Shown here: positions 36,501-41,410 of the stretch, piece by piece
Numbering within the stretch: the stretch's first letter is position 1
Layout of the letters: every line of letters starts with the position of its first letter
Assembly (NCBI GenBank): GCA_949752745.1
Contig: OX457027.1
Span: forward strand, 85,547,936-85,611,935
Source: Protula sp. h YS-2021
Taxonomy: Eukaryota > Annelida > Polychaeta > Sabellida > Serpulidae
DNA length: 64,000 nucleotides
Direction: 5' to 3'
The notes under the pieces: model-generated
Seen by the model: only the letters and a program-made list of their open reading frames with translations
Told to the model about the DNA's origin: nothing
Databases searched by the model: none
Position numbers and translations under genes: made by a program

Positions 36501-39500
36501 TCGCGCCCGTCGTCCCCTGGCGCTGGGGCGCGCAAGCCCTTCTCCGTGCTGGCGTGGATGAAAAAACAGCGCCTGCACAAGTACAGTGTGGAGCTCAGCA
36601 AATACTCGCTCGACCAGGTGAGCTTGAGGACTGTGTGGGGGGGGGGGGGGGAAGGGATGTGAAGAAACAGCGCCTACATAAGTACAGTGTGGAGCTCAGC
36701 AAATACTCGCTCGACCAGGTGAGTCTGTGGACTGTGTGGGGGGAAGGGGTGTGAAAAAACAGCGCCTATATACGTACAGTGTGGAGCTCAGCAAATACTC
36801 ACTCCAGGTGAGTTTGTGGACTTGTGGGGAGGGGTGTGAAGAAACAGCGCCTGCACAACTACAGTGTGGAGCTCAGCAAATACTCACTCGACCAGGTGAG
36901 CTTGAGGACTGTGTGGGGGGGGGGGGAAGGGATGTGAAGAAACAGCGCCTACATAAGTACAGTGTGGAGCTCAGCAAATACTCGCTCGATCAGGTGAGTT
37001 TGTGGACTTGTGGGAAGGGATGTGAAGAAACAGCGCCTACATAAGTACAGTGTGGAGCTCAGCAAATACTCGCTCGACCAGGTGAGCTTGGGGACTGCGT
37101 GTGGGGGAAAGGATGGAGAAAGAGCGTCCACAAGATAGGGTATCGCTCAGCAAGGACGTTCTCGAGCAAGTGTGCATGGGGACTGTGTGTGTGTGTATGG
37201 GTGGGATGGGGGAGAGGGGTGGTCGGGCCTTGGAATGTGCTTGAAAAGCTTCTGCATTGAGAAACTTTCGGCCAAAATTTGTGCCTGGGGAAAAAATAAA
37301 CTGATTGAAAAATATCCGTTAGATATATTGTATGCTTATTTCCATTTAAAACTAAATTTAGAAAAGGAATGATTGGGTATATGTCACTGAAAATGCATTG
37401 AAGAATGTTTTTTGCCCTCAATTGCAGTTTCTTAATCTGACTGATGAGGAACTCCTGGAGTGCGGCTTGACCCGGGGAGCCATGGGAAGATTCAGAACAG
37501 GCATTGAAACGCTCAGGTAAGGTTGTCAGCTTGTACGGTTAAGTACTTTTCTGAAATTTTGAATCTAATGTATTGGATGGAATTAAACTTTTTAAGTCGT
37601 ACCATTGGGAGGCGCCCACAATGTACATAAAGGCCCAAGGGTTGAAAGTTGATTCCTGATGTGGCGTTGATACGTGATGGTTTCAGCTGCTCCTGCTTGC
37701 TTCCAGGTCTCAAATCCGCTATGACGGCAACGGTGCTGCGTATTGCGTAGAATCCTCGGGCCAGAACTCACCCGTAGCGCAGTACGACTGGAACGGTCCG
37801 CTGAGCACCGCGCCTACGCCTGCGCGTAGCTACAGCCACGCCAGCGTGTCGGCCGTGCCCAGCCAGGCCCTCTTTGTCAACAACCTGCCGGATAGTTCCT
37901 CCTCCTCGTGTGGCAGCGACGAGTTTACGAGTCCCGCCGTTAGTCCGCAGCCTCAGCAGGACAGCGGCACGCACTCGCCGCAAGTCGACCGTAAGTAGGC
38001 CGACTCCCTGGTTAAACAAGTGTGCGAGGCGTGGGTGGAGCGTGAGTATGCACACTCCGTGGCTAAGTGTGTAGTGTGTGCGAGGCGTGGGTGGAGCGTG
38101 AGTATGCCCACTCCGTGGCTTAGCGAGTAGTGTGTGCGAGGCGTGGGTGGAGCTTGAGTATGCCCACTCCGTGGCTAAGTGTGTAGTGTGTGCGAGGCGT
38201 GGGTGGAGCGTGAGTATGCCCACTCCGTGGCTAAGTGTGTAGTGTGTGCGAGGCGTGGGTGGAGGGTGAGTATGCCCACTCCGTGGCTAAGTGTGTAGTG
38301 TGTGCGAGGCGTGGGTGGAGGATGGGCAGTTAGTTTGCGCAGTCCTGGTTGATGCATGTGTGTGTGGTGTTAATGGATTAACCGTAAGTGTGCCCGCCCT
38401 AAGGCAAGTAGTGTGAGGGACGTGAATTGACTGCACTGCCAATCAATATAAATGTAACGTGTGCTGTGCTAATCCTGTGTGCTTGCTTGTTCGCGTTTCC
38501 GCGACATTGTGCCAACAAAAAGGCTTGCGACGGAGAATAACTGAGCTATATTTGAAACTTTTGCACTTTGAAGACATTTCGTCATACCTAAGCCCTTGCA
38601 TGTGCTGTGTTACGTTATTGCAGACGGACACTATCTTGTCCGCTATCTGAATTGGCAGACACTGGCTGCTGCCTGATTTCTGCTACAACAGTGTGGTTTC
38701 ATTAGCATAATTAGCATAATTTCCCTGACGTTCTGATGACTAGGCATTGCACATAAAAATATACCGAACAATGAGAGGGGCTGCTTCAGTTATTGGCAGG
38801 AGTAGATATTATGGTATAGAAATGTGGGCTATGTGTTTTAGTGTCAGACAGCAGTAACGGCAAAGGTCCGGAGAGGAAGATCCAGAAGATCCATGTCCCG
38901 CATGGCAAGAGGAACTATAACGATAGGCCGTTTGCTCAGAGACACGCCGCAGGTAAAAAGTCCACCTCCTGCCCCCGCCCTTCCCCACCCCCTCCCCCCC
39001 CCCACCCCAACATACAAGTACAAACATACAAAAATGATAGAATGATTCAACTTGCTTATAATAGTAGTAAAAATTCTGATAAAAAAAGTAAAGTAATTAA
39101 ATATACATGACAACGATATATCCTCCGTGGGGAACTAGCTGTTTATCCCCCGTTGTTTTGATTTCTTTCACAGGATTTAGTTGGCAGATGTGCTATTATT
39201 TTTGAAATCGATCAAAATTTTGCTCAAGGATTCTTTGTATATAAATTGTTTCAAGTGACGTTACTGTGTTTTTTTTTTTATTATTATTATTATTTTATTT
39301 TTTTCAACAGTCCATGGGAGATATTCCAGTTTTTCAAGCGACGTTATCATGGTTTTTTTTTTTTTTTTTTTTAATTTTTTTTTCAACAGCCCATATGAGA
39401 TATTCCAGTTTCTGACCGTTTTGATTAATGAATTAAAAAAAAGTTTTACCCTCGCTTCTGGCGGTCACACTTCTATTCACACTTTTAAAAGTGTCCATTA

Positions 39501-41072
39501 AAGGACTGAAAAGGGGACTAATAATAACAGTGGGACATGTTGAGGGTGTTATTTTCAGCAAAAGACACGGGGGAGAACATGAAGACGAGGAGCTGTCACA
39601 ACGTGTCCGTGCAAACAGCAGCACTAAGCGACAAGTACCAGCACAAACAGGGCCTCAACAGCGTGCTGGTGCGGGCCCCGCGCGTACCGCAGCACGTCTT
39701 CCCGGGCATGCTGCTGCCGCACATGCTCCACCCAGGCCTCCGATCTCCCCGCCCGCTTCTGGGGGCCCGGCCCGAGCTGCTGCACCCGGGATGTGTGCCC
39801 GTCAGCCCGCGCATGCCCAATGGCTTTCACCTGCCGCACACACATCACATGACTGTGCACCAGCCAATGGAAGCCGCCAGTATTAGTAATGGTTCCCACA
39901 ATGCATCACACTACTCAGTACCCGTCACTGCTACGTCAAGTGTTCCAAGGCCTAGCTCTTTGGAAGTCCAGCAAGCCACACATGCGATGCACGCAGAGAA
40001 AGAATCTGTGACGTCGCCAGGTGTTGTGCACGCGGATGGGCCGAAAACATCCACCCCAGGGATAGCCAATGTGACTAGTTCGAATTCTTCGTCAAAGGAA
40101 AGTGGGACGACTGTTTATCAAAGTGCGACTTTAAGTACGACAACGACAACTGTGACGTATTCAGTGACGCAGTATCAGAATACATCCAGCTGCTCCTCCC
40201 CTGTTCTCGTTAGTGCATCTAATGGTAACCACAGCAACGTGGCCAGCCCGTCGCCGGTCGTGCTGCCAGGACCGGGCACGATAGGCCCGCCGGGCGATTC
40301 CACCTGTAGCGACTGCGCGCCCAATGCCTGCAGTCACGTGGTTCAGACGCCCACCACCCCGGTGCACTTCACCTATAGCTCACAGCATCAACCCTTGTGG
40401 CATCAGCCGAACAGCCCGCACCACGTCTTCGCACCCCATGGTTTCCCATCTCCCCCGGTTCCGCAGCTGTGGAATCCCAACTCGAACGGATTCGTCTCAC
40501 CTCACGCAGGTTATGCCACCATGCAATATAATTTGCCGACACACAACGGCTATGCTGCGGCTAACCAGCTCATGCAGAGTATTATCACGCCCAGCATGGC
40601 TCAGCTGATGGCCCAGGGCGCCCACTTTGCCCACCCGTCGGGCGGGGGATACCCCTTCCACGGCAAGGGCGTCAAGCATTTTCTTACCTGCTACAACTGC
40701 GGCGGGCCTGGCCACAAGGCCGTAGACTGTGTAGAATCTACCATGGATGCTATGGGTAAGTCCTAAACTATTGCAAACTAGACCTTTTACTTGTATTCGC
40801 TCCTGTCCTCAAAGATCTTGTATCTACTGTAATTGTAACATGTCCTCACATACCTGTTATATACCTAATTTTGATTTTTATGTTAATATGGAACTAAAAG
40901 AAATGGGTGGTTTAAACTCCTTTCATTTTGTTTACGGTAAGAAAGAATGTCGATTCATGTTCGTTGCAGTCGCAAGTGAAAACAAAATGAATTTGAAGTC
41001 CTTGTTTTCTTTTGGTTTTATTTAGGTAACTTCAGCTTGAATATGAAGCCAAAAGGAGAGACGGTGGAATAA
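9067..41072 (+). CDS. ZCCHC14: ZCCHC14-type protein, whole gene model (12 exons)
   Basis: Exons: 9067-9597, 15649-15745, 25244-25323, 25703-25774, 26355-26424, 29450-29552, 36389-36617, 37428-37516, 37707-37990, 38842-38952, 39559-40755, 41026-41072. All junctions are GT-AG and keep phase, giving 2910 nt (969 residues plus stop), close to the human protein (about 950 residues, from memory). Order: conserved N-terminal helical region, PX-like region, Ser/Pro linker, SAM domain, long low-complexity region, CCHC knuckle, short conserved tail. The family is known for a Smaug-like SAM domain that binds RNA hairpins with CNGG-type loops and recruits TENT4 poly(A) polymerases. That role here is inferred from homology. 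The second half of a PX domain is not seen, so an exon may be missing between 26424 and 29450, possibly in the gap at 28459-28658. Confidence 0.9.
11362..12060. repeat. Minisatellite, about 169-bp unit (copy 2)
   Basis: Units start at 11362, 11531, 11700 and 11869, with a diverged last unit at 12033. This is one full unit more than the array at 3302-3830. Confidence 0.9.
12335..13013. other. Intron 1 sequence with a poly-G run
   Basis: No gene or bounded element is seen. A G-rich stretch at about 12926-12957, followed by further G runs to about 12999, may form unusual DNA structures. Confidence 0.6.
13014..13870. mobile_element. Non-autonomous hAT-like DNA element
   Basis: The element begins cagggctggta and ends with the inverse, taccagccctg. 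It is flanked by an 8-bp target duplication with one mismatch: CTTAGGAG at 13006-13013 and CTTAGAAG at 13871-13878. CAGGGC termini and 8-bp duplications are typical of hAT elements. Next to the termini lie AAATTTCGAAATTT-type palindromic runs. No transposase frame is present. Confidence 0.75.
13917..14060. repeat. Dispersed repeat containing the motif gtcgcccggc
   Basis: The sequence around ttttctagtcgccctgcac and aaagttagtcgcccggcgca reappears at about 26456-26650 in the same orientation. The family is not identified. Confidence 0.6.
14340..15260. mobile_element. Terminal-inverted-repeat element, superfamily unknown
   Basis: The left end ccggtgtgagatgtagaatt is the near-perfect inverse of the right end, which reads ccggtgtgatatgtagattt on the other strand. 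TTGACCCCC or GGGGGTCAA blocks recur inside, together with long poly-G/poly-C runs and a near-perfect hairpin at about 15179-15208. I find no convincing target duplication and no transposase frame. Confidence 0.6.
15649..15745 (+). CDS. ZCCHC14: ZCCHC14-type exon 2
   Basis: Acceptor ttttcag|G and donor CCAG|GTAACT. The 97 bp code for a Ser/Asn-rich stretch (DNGSNSAVCSRSDSSYN). It joins exon 1 in phase 0 and ends one base into a codon. The next exon completes that codon to give V-HVKTIEL, the start of the PX-like region. Confidence 0.85.
15760..16560. repeat. Nest of dispersed repeats with a (GTCC)n motif
   Basis: Bases about 15808-15880 and 16437-16530 match two neighbouring parts of 32677-32825. 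A (GTCC)n simple repeat with a tail typical of other arrays in this window lies at 16062-16092. No coding content is supported. Confidence 0.7.
17640..18490. repeat. Diverged tandem repeat, unit about 120-150 bp
   Basis: The phrases gaagttgaccatt, tctcgaaaacggttagagat and gagctcattttcgatcctt recur several times in the same order with many substitutions. This is an old, decayed array in intron 2. It is preceded by poly-G runs at about 17365-17381 and 17540-17556. Confidence 0.7.
18721..19373. mobile_element. Short TIR element with TA target duplication
   Basis: The left end cagtaaatattcgttacttc is mirrored by the right end, which reads tctttacaattcgttacttc on the other strand. TA flanks it on both sides (18719-18720 and 19374-19375). 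Further inverted TTCGAATTAACCGA motifs lie inside. The termini resemble pogo-like Tc1/mariner elements. No transposase is present, so it would be non-autonomous. Confidence 0.6.
19694..19826 (-). repeat. Ngaro repeat B2
   Basis: This 133-bp direct repeat of 20189-20321 starts ttaaactcttgatattttgc on the + strand. It forms the downstream end of the element. Confidence 0.9.
19878..20188 (-). repeat. Ngaro repeat A2
   Basis: This 311-bp direct repeat of 24170-24480 abuts B1 without a gap. Such A/B junctions are thought to act as the recombination region of the circular intermediate in this group. Confidence 0.92.
20189..20321 (-). repeat. Ngaro repeat B1
   Basis: This 133-bp repeat matches B2 and lies between the end of the recombinase gene and A2. 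Confidence 0.9.
20378..21358 (-). CDS. Ngaro tyrosine recombinase
   Basis: This 326-residue intact frame is the recombinase that would insert the circular cDNA copy. The N-terminal part (about residues 15-90) resembles the SAM-like core-binding domain of phage-integrase-family enzymes. The catalytic part shows the first arginine in YFRKSTLL, the H-x-x-R box as SGHSFRRGGAS, and a tyrosine in SDAYQQYL near the C terminus. Its start overlaps the end of the RT/RNase H frame by 37 bases in another frame, a compact layout usual in this group. The full length and preserved active-site residues suggest it could still be functional. Confidence 0.92.
   Translation of the reverse strand: MVQQEAILDGELRAYRRAAFSEATKSAYRTHRDTFLRFCAYYRYTPVPASKITVARFSAFLARTLRPQSIRCYLAGIRVLHLELGYPSPTDDNFVLSTTLKGIVHTKGTQPKQKLPITIAILQRLHNVLTLQDSFQCCFWAACLVAFFCYFRKSTLLTRTSCSHDCRKDLCREDYTTSTEGGVISVKHTKTLQNFDRRLEVPIPFIPGSVLCPVTAMSKHLDMVHLDSNAPLFSFRKGASTVPLTHSLFVNTLRTLLTQVGLKAEDYSGHSFRRGGASFAFSCGLPTYIIKTQGDWKSDAYQQYLSVPLATRKTCSRIIALKMGSH
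21322..22926 (-). CDS. Ngaro reverse transcriptase and RNase H
   Basis: This 534-residue intact frame copies the element RNA into DNA. RT motifs appear in order: a DxxxAYRHA-type palm motif (KVDLKNAYRHAAI), the RLPFGAS-type block, and the catalytic box as ICFLDDFF, where FLDD replaces the common YxDD (22304-22315 on the + strand). The C-terminal third has RNase H features: a TDSS metal-binding aspartate, INIKELAA, and LYTDNTTT. The frame begins 34 bases after the gag-like frame ends and overlaps the recombinase gene at its 3' end. Confidence 0.93.
   Translation of the reverse strand: MDTWLTELQNDPDLVYLANGISEGFDIITPGVPLTKVNLPNSKKAETVYRTKVEEQIQKEIDMGRYVKVDYEPEIVSPISCVVKEDGSIRLIHDCSQPDGLSLNSHANPEKHTFVTVDSAVNMIDKGWYMAKVDLKNAYRHAAISIDSRRATGLKWRFREDKDYTYLVDTRLPFGASLSVGAFHKITQSVVRMMNRRGLQAIICFLDDFFICAATEQECRQAMDILLQLLQNLGFTISWDKCVSPSKNITFLGINIDSESGILSIPNQKLTDVVRTLREWGSKNRTATKREFQVLIGRLNWVASVIHSVRPALRRLIDQMSKLRKQNHRARVSRDLKLSLQAILDLCIYFNGTSCFLRKARPEAAYIVTDSSGVAGAAALVKESRVTDWLYTRWASDFKELNTAHINIKELAAAALAIHRWGPTLCNSVVLLYTDNTTTLHALNRFAIRNKQGSDILRDMLMTCAIFNIRIRAKYISTNNNKLADSISRLHLLPHATYVAHRVHMEKMSNNMSQASFNFIIQEWFSKRPYWMAN
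22960..23945 (-). pseudogene. Ngaro gag-like frame with a frameshift
   Basis: The N-terminal part starts at MEANIEQF (23945) and is acidic and Ala/Gln-rich. The conserved reading then moves to a second frame at roughly 23510-23560, so one small indel is inferred. The second part ends with a cysteine/histidine cluster: CKNFQTTKGCLYRDCKFAH fits a CCCH zinc finger (C-x8-C-x4-C-x3-H), followed by another Cys/His-rich segment. Such a region suits nucleic-acid packaging. A sequencing error or a programmed shift could also explain the break. Confidence 0.75.
24170..24480 (-). repeat. Ngaro repeat A1
   Basis: This 311-bp repeat matches A2 and lies upstream of the gag-like frame. It is the likely place for the element's promoter, although no promoter motif can be named with confidence. 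Confidence 0.92.
25244..25323 (+). CDS. ZCCHC14: ZCCHC14-type exon 3 (PX-like region, part 1)
   Basis: Acceptor atttttag|TG and donor AAA|GTAAGT. The 80 bp encode VHVKTIEL...KKTQFRIK, the first strands of a PX-like fold as in ZCCHC14. Phase fits both neighbours. Confidence 0.9.
25703..25774 (+). CDS. ZCCHC14: ZCCHC14-type exon 4 (PX-like region, part 2)
   Basis: Acceptor ttgtttag|GTC and donor GAG|GTAAGT. The 72 bp encode VTWSNDKVETISKTYQDFVQ. The pattern TxSKTYxDFxxFH matches the loop and helix of PX domains in which an aromatic and a phenylalanine are conserved. Confidence 0.9.
26355..26424 (+). CDS. ZCCHC14: ZCCHC14-type exon 5 (PX-like region, part 3)
   Basis: Acceptor gtatttcag|TTA and donor CAAG|GTAAGA. 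The 70 bp encode LIKLFPNDSGAHKPERLIPF, matching the helix and the (R/K)xIPxLP motif region of PX proteins. The exon ends one base into a codon. Confidence 0.88.
26430..28458. other. Intron sequence before the assembly gap
   Basis: It contains a second copy of the gtcgcccggc dispersed repeat (about 26456-26650), a poly-G run at about 27139-27153 and otherwise no bounded element. A possible small exon at 27849-27875 is listed among the findings. Confidence 0.6.
28459..28658. other. Assembly gap (200 N)
   Basis: Exactly 200 unknown bases, a conventional size for a gap of unknown length. It lies between exons 5 and 6 of the ZCCHC14-type gene, so a missing exon could sit here. Directly after it the 19-base phrase tgtcacgtgatcttgttcc occurs twice in tandem. 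Confidence 0.99.
29450..29552 (+). CDS. ZCCHC14: ZCCHC14-type exon 6 (linker), provisional
   Basis: Acceptor acgtgacag|GT and donor AACAG|GTTAGC. The 103 bp are the only open stretch found here whose start phase fits exon 5 and whose end phase fits the SAM exon (AG|G, giving Arg). It encodes a Ser/Pro-containing linker (GFERVVGVEGSVRSPRSPAH). The acceptor has a poor pyrimidine tract, so the support is phase and openness rather than homology. Confidence 0.55.
29920..30146. repeat. Left copy of a composite repeat pair (X then Y)
   Basis: Segment X (about 29957-30060) matches 36005-36130 in inverted orientation. The adjoining segment Y (30080-30146) matches 36153-36220 in direct orientation. 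The DIRS relic lies between the two copies. Confidence 0.8.
30936..34920 (-). mobile_element. Decayed DIRS-type tyrosine-recombinase retrotransposon
   Basis: Read on the - strand, fragments follow the DIRS order with several frame breaks. A gag-like region lies at about 34920-34040. The RT palm at about 34003-33737 has its catalytic box degraded to YKDNW where YLDDW is expected. The RNase H region (about 33543-33070) has AHINVKEIGAVKQA, FLVDNSTT and a terminal GLDNVVADLASRG. The tyrosine recombinase (32127-30936) has YLPQWKLFEFF, LSVRTLEGYRSTISFVL and a C-terminal IQAYRVRHVANLLNF block in place of the usual H-x-x-R. A dispersed repeat (about 32320-32830) interrupts the RNase H/recombinase junction. 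The element is inactive by inspection and unrelated to the Ngaro insertion in detail. Confidence 0.82.
32677..32825. repeat. Dispersed repeat inside the DIRS relic
   Basis: This matches about 15808-15880 and 16437-16530 with substitutions and a deletion between the two blocks. The match is in the same orientation, including gggtcatgtccttggacatgctt. Confidence 0.75.
34921..35999. other. Intron sequence, nothing recognised
   Basis: A poly-G run at about 34970-34978 and a GTCACGTGAC palindrome near 35313 are the only notable points. No coding content is supported. Confidence 0.5.
36005..36220. repeat. Right copy of the composite repeat pair (inverted X then Y)
   Basis: Inverted X occupies about 36005-36130, with an internal cacgtgggaaa triplication, followed by Y in direct orientation (36153-36220). 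See the entry at 29920. Confidence 0.8.
36389..36617 (+). CDS. ZCCHC14: ZCCHC14-type exon 7 (linker and first half of SAM domain)
   Basis: Acceptor gttttgcag|G and donor CAG|GTGAGC. It encodes a Ser/Pro-rich linker (SPHTSPMTSPMSSPYISPSS) and then the first SAM helices (FSVLAWMKKQRLHKYSVELS). The basic WxxxxRLHKY pattern is shared with Smaug and vertebrate ZCCHC14 and belongs to the RNA-binding type of SAM. The last about 50 bases plus the donor are repeated downstream as a minisatellite. Confidence 0.92.
36618..37150 (+). repeat. Minisatellite built from the exon 7 donor border
   Basis: The segment cagcgcctgcacaagtacag...gaccag plus GTGAGT/C and a G-rich tail recurs. Repeats start at 36668, 36760, 36845, 36943 and 37031, with a degenerate one at about 37119; the true exon copy starts at 36567. 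Spacing is 85-101 bp and varies mainly in the G run. Five repeats keep a donor-like CAG|GTGAG. Reading on from the true donor meets a TGA within about 15 codons. Confidence 0.95.
37428..37516 (+). CDS. ZCCHC14: ZCCHC14-type exon 8 (second half of SAM domain)
   Basis: Acceptor caattgcag|TTT and donor TCAG|GTAAGG. It encodes FLNLTDEELLECGLTRGAMG followed by RFRTGIETL, the later SAM helices. The (V/L)TxGAxxRxxxxIxxL pattern is the Smaug-family RNA-contact helix. Confidence 0.93.
37707..37990 (+). CDS. ZCCHC14: ZCCHC14-type exon 9 (low-complexity region)
   Basis: Acceptor gcttccag|G and donor GACC|GTAAGT. The 284 bp encode a Ser/Pro/Gln-rich, probably unstructured segment (for example VNNLPDSSSSSCGSDEF). 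The GC-rich third-position bias is distinct from the AT-rich introns. Phase fits both neighbours. Confidence 0.88.
37991..38340 (+). repeat. 56-bp minisatellite starting at the exon 9 donor
   Basis: Units carrying gcgaggcgtgggtgga start at 38024, 38080, 38136, 38192, 38248 and 38304, exactly 56 bp apart. Each unit contains GTGAGTATGCCCACTCC, which aligns with the true donor and first intron bases GTAAGTAGGCCGACTCC. The array therefore seems to have been seeded at the splice junction. Confidence 0.92.
38842..38952 (+). CDS. ZCCHC14: ZCCHC14-type exon 10
   Basis: Acceptor tgttttag|TG and donor GCAG|GTAAAA. The 111 bp encode a basic stretch (ERKIQKIHVPHGKRNYNDRP). It joins both neighbours in phase. 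Confidence 0.87.
39559..40755 (+). CDS. ZCCHC14: ZCCHC14-type exon 11 (long linker and CCHC zinc knuckle)
   Basis: Acceptor tattttcag|CA and donor ATGG|GTAAGT. The 1197 bp encode a 398-residue Pro/His/Ser/Thr-rich region and then one zinc knuckle, CYNCGGPGHKAVDC (C-x2-C-x4-H-x4-C) at about 40689-40730. Zinc knuckles bind single-stranded nucleic acid or proteins. It is near the C terminus, as in vertebrate ZCCHC14, and is followed by ESTMD. Confidence 0.95.
41026..41072 (+). CDS. ZCCHC14: ZCCHC14-type last coding exon
   Basis: Acceptor tttatttag|GT. The short tail NFSLNMKPKGETVE ends at TAA (41070-41072). Splicing over the in-frame stop that follows exon 11 restores the F-x-L-x(3)-P-x(2)-E tail seen in vertebrate ZCCHC14, which supports this exon. 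Confidence 0.85.
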
Positions 41073-41398
41073 CACGAGTGCTGCCGATGCCGGCATTAGT
41101 TCCGTGAAATATGTGATTACGATATAGCTCACTTAGAATTATGTAGTTGACAGCAAAGAAACATTTTGTTACTTGAGAGAGAAAAAAAAAGAAAAAAAAA
41201 AGTTTTCCGCTTTTAAAAGGCCGGATATGTTACGCTGAATTTGTGACTTTATGGAAGGGAATGCACTGCGGGCAAGCATGGTTTTATGGTGTGTAAATGT
41301 GATGAGGAAAATGTTATTTTAGTCAGTATTTCACTTTTTTGTATCGTTAGTACGCAACGCTAGCTGTTGCGGAATTTTTGTTTTCGTAAAGAAAATTG

Positions 41399-41404
41399 AA
41401 TAAA
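41399..41404 (+). terminator. Candidate poly(A) signal for the ZCCHC14-type gene
   Basis: An AATAAA hexamer lies 327 bases after the stop codon. Other hexamers occur further on, so a longer 3' UTR is possible. Confidence 0.45.
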
Positions 41405-41410
41405 ATTGTA

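Noticed and set aside
36341..36754. An alternative reading frame across exon 7 and the donor minisatellite
   Set aside because: It reads the true SAM exon out of frame. Only the second repeat unit happens to be read correctly.
37768..38357. A 151-residue frame on the - strand across exon 9 and the 56-bp array
   Set aside because: It is the antisense of a well-supported exon plus a repeat array, with no independent evidence.
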